Origin: Gonium pectorale
Lineage: Eukaryota > Chlorophyta > Chlorophyceae > Chlamydomonadales > Volvocaceae
DNA: 64,000 bases
NCBI GenBank assembly: GCA_001584585.1
Contig: LSYV01000008.1
Span: forward strand, 1,958,429-2,022,428
Direction of reading: 5' to 3'
The translations under genes were made by a program, and so were the position numbers. This document shows, one piece after another, positions 13,369-24,200 of this stretch. Numbering within the stretch: position 1 is the stretch's first letter; each line of letters opens with the position of its first letter. Below the pieces are notes generated by a model. That model did not search any database and was not told where the DNA came from. It saw only the letters and a list, made by a program, of their open reading frames with translations.

Positions 13369-14354
13369 ATAAAGCGTTGTATTCTTTGGAAAGCAGTGTA
13401 CCCGATCTGCCCTACCCTTTCCCTCTGCCACTGCGTACCTTCGGTGCAGGTTCGGCCCCGGGACGGAGTGCATCGGCACAGTGCCTGGCGTGTAGCAGGC
13501 CCTCCGCCGGCTCCGCAAGGCCGAGGCTCCTCACCGCTGAGGCTCCTTACCGCGACACTGCGGTATTGGGAAGGGCAAAGGGGTTGGGTTGTGGGTGTTG
13601 AGAGGGGGAACCCGTTTGGCATGGGAGCGACCTCCTTGGAAGGCGACCAGGCAACAATCCTCCTATGACCCTGCCTCCACGTGTGGACAGGATGTGCAAG
13701 ACTCCGCCTGTGCCCACACAAAAAAAAACTACACAGTGGAAAGCTACTGGCAGAATTAGCAGGACGGGACGGAGGGCTCTCATATGCTCGAATGAAATGA
13801 GGCTGCGCCTTCCACGCCTAGGTAACACAACCAGGCAAGGTAAGACCCACAACATATCTGCAAGACTTCTTATCCTTGACTCCCCTTGACTCCACCTTAC
13901 CACAACACCATACTTACTGAAGAAAGGCCGAAGCAGCGGCCAAGCGGCCAAGCTCCAGCGCCCGAAATGGCAGAGTGAGACTCCGCGCAGAGCTTCACGG
14001 CAGATTTATAATGCTTGCCGAGGCTTTTGGCAGCGCCTATGTAGTTTAAAGGGGATGAGAGCCGCACTTTAGGTGAGGGCTGGGTTGCGGTAAGTAACCA
14101 TGCATATGCATGTCAGTTGGGGAGTGTTCTCCATGACATTCTACTGCGTCCAACGTACGTATTGCACATGCCGTACGCACATGTCGTACGCACACCCATC
14201 GCTCCCCCACCCGCTCCACCCCTCACAGCATAGGACTTCAATGCTGCTCACTCTATTAGATCGCTCGCTGGCTGCTTGATCACAGGGGTACGGCTAGTAC
14301 GTCACATGCCGTGCTTGTGCGGAGGTGCTGGGCTTTATACAGTCAAGAGCTGTC
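13369..14354. other. Divergent intergenic region, cyclase 1 to membrane-protein gene
   Basis: These ~990 bp separate the 5' end of cyclase 1 (- strand) from the 5' end of the small membrane-protein gene (+ strand), so they should hold both promoters. No TATA-like or other element could be assigned with confidence. A - strand open frame at 13547-13951 might include a 5' exon or leader of the cyclase, but no phase-consistent splice to it was found. Confidence 0.4.
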
Positions 14355-15470
14355 ATGTGTGAAGCCCCTCTAATGTTGCCATTTCCTGTAGTTCTTCTCG
14401 CAGCGCTCGTCAGCGCCGTTGTAGCTAGCCCCTTCTCAACTGTCCTGCACCCTAACACGCAGCTTGACTGGCAAGTGACAAGCCTTGACGGCCAACCGAT
14501 AAGGTATGGGCTACACCATGCAAAGCCGGACCCCGCTGCACCAGGGTACTCCGCGGTGGCACACTCCCAGGTACCTACTGGAGGGACTCAAACCACTCAC
14601 GAGCTACGAAGTTCGCGTGTCATACCCGGCTACGGTAAGTCCAAACGCTCGGGGGCTGGGAAAGGGGAATTGAAGTAGTTGTCACGAACCCCTGGGTTCC
14701 GTGTGTGGACGCAGACGCCCGCAACTATTCAACTGCAGCTAGCCGGGGCAGCCAACACCCATAACAGGCAAGGACTAGCCTGATCTCCTGCATTGATTGT
14801 ACGTTTCGATTGAGAGTATCTGGATGACAGGAGGCTACTGGATACTGAAAAGCTGGTATTCCGCACCGATGCTGACGCACGGCCGCAGGTAAGCCATCTG
14901 CTTTTTGAACCAGACCATTTTCATTTATATTAACTGCACTGACCTGGCGGCCAGGGCTTACCTGGCGCAATAGTGGAGCTCCGGGCATTCGCACGCTTCG
15001 TCCATCGCGACGGGCCTGGCGCTGGCCCCCGGGACCTCACCTACACTATAGGTATGCATCGTGACAATTAATCTGCCACCTGCAGTCTGGCCTGTGCCCA
15101 ACCCTGCCCATCCGGCCCGTGCCCTCAAGTCTGCCAGGAACTGCTGCTTGGAGCTGTGCCCACGGACACAGTCCCCCTCATTGGCGTGTGCCTGGTGCTT
15201 ACCCTGGTGAGCGTTACATTCTTGGAATTCTGCCCTGCAACCTCGAACGTCGTGGTCCCGGAACAACGTTCGCTTAGTGCCGCAGCCTGCTTCATGGGAC
15301 GGCTGCCCCGGTTACTACGTAACACATGACCTACTCAGGGCGTGCCTCCCTCATAGTGTGCCCCTTTTCCCCCGCAACAGGCGGCTTGGATAGCTGCCCC
15401 CTACTTCTCGCGCCGCGTGGTCCCGCGGCTGCTGCAGTGGGTTCTCGAGGGCCGTGCAGGGGCTGACTAG
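14355..15470 (+). CDS. Small signal-peptide, single-pass membrane protein (195 aa)
   Basis: Seven exons join in phase: 14355-14503, 14571-14634, 14715-14767, 14831-14888, 14955-15051, 15130-15206 and 15381-15470 (TAG). Introns follow GT-AG except intron 3, which starts GCAAGG. The protein starts with a signal peptide (MLPFPVVLLAALVSAVVA). Next comes a lumenal beta-type segment with KPLTSYEVRVSYPAT, then RRLLDTEKLVFRTDADA, then a C-terminal membrane helix (VPLIGVCLVLTLAAWIAAPY) preceded by CQELLLGAVP, and a short basic tail. The layout fits a type I protein of the secretory pathway. From memory, the YEV-SYPA, RRLL-TEK and ELLLG motifs resemble an uncharacterised plant family annotated EXPP1-like; this is unverified and function is unknown. 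ATG 14373 is an alternative start that keeps the signal peptide. SepSecS begins 167 bp downstream on the same strand. Confidence 0.72.
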
Positions 15471-15636
15471 CACGCATCCGGGCTGGACCTCTGGGCGCAG
15501 CGTAGGCGCTCAGCTGAAGGCGGCAGTTGGACATAGGCCACCCGGCAAGGCGCTGAACGGTCAGCGCGCTGCAGGTGCAGCCTCAAGGACAGACGTCTAG
15601 CAGCGGCGTCATAACACCGCACAGTGATAGGGCAGG

Positions 15637-18600
15637 ATGGACGCAGATAACTGCGCCCTGGCGTGCGGCCTGGTATCGTCGTCCTACATCCGGCAGGGCC
15701 AGCAGGCGCTGGGGCGCAGACACCGGCTGGTCAAGTCGCTCCTGTCCAGCCGCCGGCTGCCCAAGCAGGGCTGGGACGAGGCGACCATCGACATGTTCAT
15801 TCGGGTGCGGCACCGTGAAGGGCGGGGCGCTGGATTGAACGGTTGGGAGATGAAGGCAGGCGCAGGACGATGGTGGGAGGCGGCCCCCCCTTTGCGCCTT
15901 ATACGCCTATGGGACTGGCTCGCTGTCGGCAGACTGGAACGTGCACACCCCGTGAAGTGATCTAGGTGTAGATAGCTTTGCACTCTTCTTGCCTCTGCCG
16001 GCAACATGCCTTTCCGCCGCCCAGTTGCACATCTTCGAGTTTTGCACCCCACCACCTTGTCCGGGTCGACATTCGCCGAACGGTTCATGCGAATGCCCTT
16101 CGGCTTTACACACAGCATCCTTATGCCTGCAAGGGACCTCAGCCATGGACCTGGAAACAACCCCTATTTTGCTCGCCCCTGTTTACCGTACTACACCCCA
16201 ACGAATGGTAGTACTCCTCGTCAACTTGCGATGCACTCACCTCCCCCCATCATCAGGACGCCTCGGCCATGGACTCGAACAATTTCCTGGACAATGTGGG
16301 TGTGGGCGAGCGTGAGGGGCGCGTGGCGTGCCCACTGGTGGCGCGGCGCCACTACGGCCTGGCGCACGGCGTGGGCCGCTCGGGCGACGTGGCGGCGGAG
16401 CAACCCAAGGCGGCAGGCTCCTCGATGCTGGCGGCCGTCACAGCGGCGCTGGCTGCCGACGCCCTGCGCATCGCGGGTGGGCGGGGCATGCACGCGCGTG
16501 GGAGTGGGTGTGAGTGGGGCGCGGGGCCGCTGGTGGACAACGGGGGTTCGGAGGCCCGACAGCTGAGTGGGACTTTCAACAACCAGGCAGCTGTGGCGAC
16601 GGCACTGGGTGCAGATGTGCTGCGCCCTGTGCGTACCAGGGGGGCGGTGTCCCGCCTGCTGTCCAGCTGCCGTAGCACAGTTAGCCAGCCTTGGCGCATA
16701 CCCGCAGGGGGATGCGGGGCCACGTCTGCTGTCAGCACGCGGAGCTGGTGTGTTGGTGGGGAGGGGCCCACTCGTGTGTTTAGGCCCCCCCGGTCGGACC
16801 GTGGTTCACGCGCCCTTGCGGTTTCAGCGACCTGCCACGGGCGCCATGAGAACCAGGGTACGGCACGCACGCAATGAGTGGTCCTTGCACTCGCACGCTG
16901 CCACACCCTCGCCGCCCCAGGTCTCACGGGCGTCGGCCCCGTCAGCGTGCTGCCCCTGGCGACCGGCATGGCGATCACGCTGGTACTGCTGGCGCTGCGC
17001 TCCCAGCGGCCGGCGGGCGCCGACACGGTGGTGTGGAGCCGCGTGGACCAGAAAACCTGCCTCAAGGCCGTCACGGCGGCGGGGCTGCAGCCGCACGTGC
17101 TGCAGCTGCGGCGGCAGGGCGACGAGCTGGTCACGGACGTCCAGGCGAGCCGGCTTGCGAACGGGCAGCAGTGTGGGAAGGGCTTTGGCTCTTAGGATGA
17201 ATTGAGACTGGGCTGGGGTCGCGGGACGAGCGCCGGGGACGGGGCCGGGGGCACTGGTGCAGCCGGCTGCGCGGGAGTGTGCTGCTTGGCGCTCGGCATC
17301 CTCCCTTGCGGCTGTCACTAGATTGCACCGCCTGCCGCCGATCATGCCGTGCAACGCTCTCAGGCGCTCGCCGAGGCGATCGAGTCGCTGGGCGCCAACC
17401 GCATCCTGGCCGTCGTCACCACCACCTCGTGCTTTGCGCCGCGCGCGCCCGATGACGTCGTCGCCGTTGCGCGCCTCTGCGCCGCCGCCGGCGTGCCGCA
17501 CGTCGTCAACAACGCGTACGGCCTGCAGAGCCGCGCCACGTGCGCCGCGCTGGCGTCGGCCTGGGCCAAGGGCCGCGTCGACGCCGTCGTACAGAGCACG
17601 GACAAGAACTTCATGGTGCCGGTCGGCGGCGCTGTCGTGGCGGCGCCGGCGGCGCGTCCAGAGCTGGTGGCGGCGGTCAACGGGACGTACCCGGGCCGAG
17701 CCAGTTCGGCGCCGGCGCTAGACCTCTTGATGACGCTGTTGCACTGGGGAGCCGACGGCTGGCGGCAGGTGCTCGTAGCGTTTCGTTTTAGATGTTCTCT
17801 CATGAAAGGAACTGACGAGCGGACGGATGTTGTACTGTAAAGCTTACACACCAATTCATTTCTTGTCTTTCGTCCTGGTCCGCAGGTCCTCGCTCAGCGG
17901 GAAGAGCTGGTGCCGTACCTGCGGGAGCGCCTGCAGGCACTGGCGGCGCGGCAGGGCGAGCGGCTTTTGGAGACGCCCTCCAACCCCATCAGCATGGCGC
18001 TCTCCCTCGACAGCCTCACGGCCGCGTCGGCAGCCGCAAAGGCCAGGCGGGTGACGCAGGAAGCGGAAGCCCCGGCCGCGGAGGCAGCTGGGAGCGCCGG
18101 GGCACAGGGCGCGGATGCGGGTGTGGCGAGATCCGCAGAGGTGCACCCGGCGGCGGAGGAATCGGCTGCGAAGCAGGAGTCGGAAGAAGTTGGGGCGGAG
18201 GCTGGCGCGAGCCCAGGGAAAGCGGAGCATGTGGCTGCAAGGCGGCCGGCCCCTCCGCTGCCGGATGTGACGTTCTTCGGCGCCATGCTGTTCTCCAGGT
18301 AGGCCTTGTGGGGCGGCCAGGGAGGCCAGGGCATGGAGGGAGCCTGGCACGCAGCGGACAGGGGTCGTGCCGGCCCCCTCGCAGCACGCCGTGTGCCCTT
18401 GCCGTGACGTTCTTCTCTTGGCGCCTGTACCATTGTCCCTGCGGGAGAGGCGCTGCCGCCGGCAGGCCAGATTGGTTGCAGTGGCGCCTCGTACCGTGTC
18501 GCCGTTGTATCTGGTCGCCGGTCACCGTCTGCGACTGGTTTTCATATGATGCCACCTCACCTCACTTCCTCTCCTTGCCCCGTCGCCGCCGAAAACACAT

Positions 18601-18941
18601 AACGTCCCGGCAGGTGCGTCTCCGGCACGCGGGTGGTGGCTCCCGGCAAGACGCAGTCGGTGGGCGGCGCCCAATTCCAGAACTACGGATCCCACACCGA
18701 GGTGCCGTACCCCTGCACCTACCTGACGGCAGCAGCGGCGCTGGGCACCACGCGTGCCGACGTCGACGAGTTTGTGCTGCGACTGGAGCGATGCTTTGGG
18801 GAATTCCGGAAAAAATGCGGCGTCAGTGAGGGCTTACTCCGCGCCTGTGAGCTTCCGACCGGCACCAACGGGGCCCCGGCTGACGCCGGCAATGCCCCGC
18901 CTCACGCTGAGAGGGTTTCGATTGGGTCCGGCGGGGCTTAG
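15637..18941 (+). CDS. SEPSECS: O-phosphoseryl-tRNA(Sec):selenocysteinyl-tRNA synthase (SepSecS)
   Basis: SepSecS is a PLP enzyme that converts O-phosphoseryl-tRNA(Sec) to Sec-tRNA(Sec) with selenophosphate, the last step of eukaryotic selenocysteine synthesis. Exons: 15637-15804, 16257-16476, 16921-17144, 17364-17768, 17886-18298, 18614-18941; 585 aa. TGA and TAG lie in frame just upstream of the ATG, which fixes the start. Family blocks are clear: [36 protein letters not shown] (substrate P-loop; Arg97, Ser98, Gln105), [27 protein letters not shown] with the PLP Lys at about residue 285, and YPGRAS. The human enzyme has 501 aa; most of the extra length is an Ala/Glu-rich insertion in exon 5 (about 18020-18270) before FFGAMLFSR. 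Intron 3 appears to be GC-AG (CAG|GCGAGC), since only that junction gives the family spacing. No lesion was seen. Confidence 0.95.
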
Positions 18942-21230
18942 CCGGGGTCCGGATTGCTGAGACAAGTGACCAACGACGCTGCAGTGCTGACTGGCAGCGG
19001 CGGCGGGTGGACGGCAGCAGTTAGGCGGGAACGGTGTAGGCAACGGCCAGTTTGGGACGCAGTTTCCGTGCAGGCGAACAGAGCGGGCTTCAGGGCGCGC
19101 GCAGGGGCGTTGCGGAGAACCTTTCGGGCAGAGCGCGCGTGACTCGCAGCAAGAGGAGGAGCAGGCGGAGGCGAAAGCAGCATGCCGCCCTACTTGATCT
19201 TTGTTGTCTGCCGCTTTTGTGCTGTGATGCTGGCCAGCTTGCAGCTTGCAAGCCGCCTTGGGAGGGAGGGAGACACGCACGGGTGCGCTCGTGATGGCGG
19301 GTGCGGCTAGTCGAACCTGCTAGCTGCGGCGCTGTGCGCGATCGAAGTACGCTGCGGCGGTACAGGGGCGGATCCGATGTTCACTGTGCCAGGCGGGGCC
19401 AGGGTACGGTGCCGTAAGTGCGCGATGCATTCGCAAATGCATGAACAAAGAGCCGAAGGTGAGACACAACAGACGATACGTTGGAAAGCTCGTCAAAGTG
19501 ATGTCTTTTGTAGATCACGCACCACAGGAAAGCTCATAGCATTACCTGATGTAAAACCAAGGCCGCATGGCACAGCGTACGTCTCATGAGCAGACCGGCT
19601 GCACCGCCCGTGCTTCGACGCAAGAAACTACCACGTACCCAAACCCTGCGACTTGATGCGTGGTATGAAGTAAGCGCAGTGATAAAGCGTATGATAAAAC
19701 TTCCTCCAGGAGGCATGCCGCATGAGCAGGGAGCACCGCACACCACCCGTACATCCATAAGCCCATCCATGTATGCCTAGTTCCGCAGGTCCACCGTACA
19801 TATCCGTACATACATTGGCACATTATTCACAATTACACATATTATTCAAGGAGCCCTGCATTTTTCATTATTACACACATATTCAACGAGCCCTGCAACG
19901 CCGCCAACGGAAACTGTATGATATCTGTACGAAAATCCGAGGAACACGAAAGGAACACGAAAAGCATGGTAGCCTAAGGGCCTAAGCGCAGAGCGCACGA
20001 ACGGACGTACGCACGCAAGTGGCATCGCAACCATGGAAGGCCGCGTCCGCGTAGCGTTGCCAGGCCAAAAAGCATAACATCCGGCGCTACCTGCAGAAGG
20101 AGCTGACAGCAGCTCCACCCGACGCAGCCAGCGGATGTACGACTCCAAGCCAGGGGATGCAGAGGGAGATCAACGATTGACCGCCACGAGATCAGGGCGC
20201 CATCCAGTGTCCTCATCAGCTTTGTGTGTGGCCTGGCTGGCCGCATATTCCCAACTTCGTTATTGCCCACTAGCGACGTTCGAATTTGAATCTCATTGCC
20301 ATGACATTAGGCCACGTCCAATCCCCGCTTCATACACAACGCCACTGCTTAACATCACTGGTCCGAGCGTAGTTTCTCGCCTTTCCATCGACATTTGGCG
20401 GCAGAAGGACGGCCAACATCACGCCGCAGGTTATCAAGCGGTGCGCGCCCGGGGCATGCCACCGATGCGCTCCGCCTCGAGGGCCAAAAAACGATAAAGT
20501 GTGTTCCGGTCGCCGAGCCACACGCGGCGCGGGAACGCCGACCTCCGGAAGCCTCCTCATCGCAGTGTGCAGTGCAGTGCGCCGATGGCTCCCCGCCGCG
20601 TGGGGCAGAGGCCAGGTTTCAGTAATCGAGGACGGCGCCTCCCAAACCATCATCATCATCGCGCATGCTGCATATTCCCACGAATCACCGGTTCCATCCA
20701 CGTGATTTCCGCGCCCGCCCCGTCATTGGTGTGAGCTGATACTTCAAGTATGGCAACAGACCTAGGCGAGCATCTTTCTGTTGCACGTGCATGTCAACAG
20801 CAAACCGGACACCGAAAGCCACCCCCCGGGTTGACTGAGCACCGCGCTAACTTGCACATCCGCCGCGTCTTCAGCTCATCTCATCCAGCCTTCGGACCTG
20901 GTCTTACGCCCGGCCTTCGACCTCGCTTGCTAAGGCCCCGCCATTGCCGTATCAACTCCAAGCCGAAGCAACAATGAAGCGACCGATTATTATCGACCCG
21001 ATCTTATGTGCGACCACTCGCAGCATCTCAATCACACCCCACATGGCGCGGTATGGCGTACCCATCACAACGCAAGGTGGTCTCCCTCCGCGCGCGTGCC
21101 CGCATTCCCCCCCCCCGCCCCCGCTTCCTTGGCCCTATGCGGAGCCCAGCGCGTGTGCCGCGAGTACAAACTGCGTGGCACGCACTTATTCGCGACCGGC
21201 AGGACTATCTGTCAGTGCCGCTGCCCAACA
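18942..21230. other. Convergent intergenic region, SepSecS to cyclase 2
   Basis: No gene could be supported. The stretch lies between two gene 3' ends, and the open frames present lack domains, exon-like splice borders or clear codon bias. A TGTAA motif near 19549 on the + strand may mark the end of the SepSecS transcript, which would give a ~600-nt 3' UTR. Confidence 0.45.
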
Positions 21231-24200
21231 TCATGCATCCTCGGCGCTCATGGAGGCGACCTCTGGGTGCATCCCAACAGCTATGCAGGTGTGGGAATGG
21301 GCGCCCGTGACATCGCTGGAGGCGCTTTGGGCCGCGCCAGGCGGCACGTCAGCACTCGTAGCGCGGCTGCCGGCATGGGTCCTGCCAGGGTACAGGACCG
21401 CCAAGGTGCGACCGCTGTGTGTGAGCTGCTTGGGCGCAATCGCTGCCGGCAGCACCACCTTCAACGGCCCAGTCACTTGGGCCGCCTCGTGGACGCCCTC
21501 GTCGGGGATGCGCTTCGCGTCAGAATCGGAGCAGGGTGGGCTAAATGAGAGGTCGCATGCGGCACCGGACCCACAGCCTCCATCACTTACGCCAGGCTCC
21601 TGCTCCTCGAGAGGAGACTCAGCGCCGAGCGCCGGCAGCGGCTGCAATGCCGGACCCTCGCTCACGGTGCGGAGAAGGCCTTCCGCATTTGACTCGGCCA
21701 AGTCAATCTGAGTGAGGACGTCGGGCGGCGAAGCAGCGGGCTGGATCGTGTCCCATGGAAAGGGGCTTGGCTCCGTCCGAGCTGAGAGGGTACGCGTCGC
21801 GACCGCCTGCGTTGCCGGGCTGCCCCTCGCCATAGAGGCCTGCGTTACGACCCGCGGGTCGGCCTGGCCGGGCGGCTTGGGCGGCATGCCGAGCCAAAAG
21901 GTGTGCATTGGGCCTTTGCCCTGTTGGGAAGGGAGGGTGGGCCGGAGCGGGTGTACGCGAGGCGCCGAACGTGTTATAGCGGTGCCGATGCACCCACCCC
22001 TTCGCCCACCTTGATCATGACGCGGCCGCGTCCGAAGAGAGTCAGTGGCGGTGCCAGAGACTGGGAGCCCAAGGCAGCCAGGTGCCACATGTCACCTCCG
22101 TCGGGCGCCAGATCCCCAGGAATGTCTCCTAACAGCACCGATAGAGTTCGGGGAGCCCTTGCTCCATCCCCGCTGGCCTCTTTGTGGGCTTGCAGCCGCT
22201 GCAAGCCGGACGTGTTACTGCTGCCGGTGCCTAGCGGGGAGGACGGGGCGTCCACGGACGGGCGCCGGGCGGAAGGAGCCCGGGATGACGGGGCCGCCGC
22301 CGCCTGCGGCCGCCGCACCGGCAGCATGACCGCCGCGCCCGCCATCCTCAGCAGCGAGGCGGTGGCTGCGCTGATGTGGATGCACATGGGCTGGCTGTTG
22401 GCCTCCATGCGGCTGGCGGTGTTCTGGGGGGGGGCGCGGGAGGAAGGAAGAGTACCGCTAGGGAGGGAAGCGACAGACGCAATGGCCGAAAGACTGTCGA
22501 CCGCAGTTTTGGGATGTCTGGTTTGTGTTGCGCAGGGCCGGGCGAGGAGGGTGACAGCCGGGAGGGGCGCGTGGCACTTTGGGTGCATACCTCTGGCGTG
22601 GTGAAACAGGGCAGTTAAGGTACATGGGACGGGCAGAAAGCTCAGCGTTGCCGCAAGACGGGAACAAAGCCTGAAGGCAAAATCGCCCATCCACGCTCCT
22701 TGTGTAATGGATACAGTCACTCACCACCGTATCGCCTGCTCAACTCCACGCGCCACGGCGAGCGTTCGAGAGATGCGCAGGCAGGCACAACGCAGGGGCA
22801 AGGAGCTGTCAGAAGGAGCACATACGCAAACAGTCATGGGACTCGGAATGCAGCCCGTGCAGTAGCTACGCTACACATAGCCAATGACGCAATCCAACGA
22901 CTGGATGCGACAGTCGTTGGGCCTCGTCATTGCGGAGCTACGCCGTCGGCGGCCTGTTACATCATACCTAAAGCGTCAGACATGGACGACACGCCCCATT
23001 TCGCGCCCGAACCCCCACCGCCCCCCTCCCGACCACATCCCCCGCCCGCTCACCGAACAGGCAGTACCGGGGCATCCGCTGCCCGATGACACCGGCCACC
23101 ACCGGGCCTGCGGGCGGGCGGGAGGGCGAGCAGCACGGGTGCGGTGATGGGACGGGTGGGAAAGGGGTCACGCGGAGCGGCGTGCGCAGCGCGTCAGGGT
23201 GGTATTCAAGTGCTGGCGACTCGCAACAGTTGCACTCGTCATGGCGTCTGCTGGCTGCCGGGGCGGGTGCAGCCGCTGGAGGCTGCTTTGTGTCCCCATG
23301 TGTGGAGCATGCGCTGACGAACGATGGGGCTGCTGGACATCGGTAAGGCGGGCCAGCGCTACAGGAGGCCCCCACCACTGCGCGCTGACTTCGCTCGCCT
23401 CCCCGCGTGCACGCAAGACTGCCGTGCAGATGCCGTACCCACCGGAGTGCATTCCAATTCGGATCTTGACGCGCATGTCCTCGTCGCCCACTCGCGCCAT
23501 GAACTCCTCCACCATCGCGATCATATCCTGCCCACGTGTAGCCCACACGGTATCAGCAAAGAGCAGTTGGCAGGTATGGACGATATCAACTCGGGACGCG
23601 TGCCGTTAATGTACGAGCGAAATCGTACCAGAGGGCTGCTTGCCGGCTGCCCTCTCCAGCGTCCCTTCTGCTTACATACTCCTCCCTCCTCCCCACTGCA
23701 CCTGCGCCCGCCCGCCAAGCCCCCCCCCCCGCACCTGCGCCATGCCCGCCATCCGCACCGCCGCGCTGATGGGGTCCTCCCGAGTGGGGCAGCCCGCAAC
23801 GCACATGAAGGCTGCGGGGCATTTGCGGTACACCGGGTGTGTGCGTGGGCATGGCTTTCAATGCTGGTTCGCACGGCCTGGATGTATATGCGTGGCGCAA
23901 CTCATCGCAATCTGTCAATATGTGCAACGCCTAGACTCGCTGGGAAGAGCACATGAGGGGAACAAGACTGCAGCAACGCATGGCTCAACTGCCAACCGCC
24001 AACCGGGTGCAGCCCTCATGAGCAGTAACAGCTGTACGCCTGGCCTCCGCACCCGTTACTGCACACAGCGCCGCAACTCACCGTCTCCAATGGTCTCAAC
24101 TGCAGACCCAGGGTTCCGCCAGTTGGTATATGGGTTCATTGTAGATGCATGGTAGCCGAGCCGACATGTGTGGCAGGTAGTGGGAGGAAGCTGTAAGGGC

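Noticed and set aside
13547..13951. A - strand frame with hydrophobic stretches upstream of cyclase 1
   Set aside because: No phase-consistent splice to the N-terminal exon was found and the other copies have no counterpart, so it was not added as a 5' exon.
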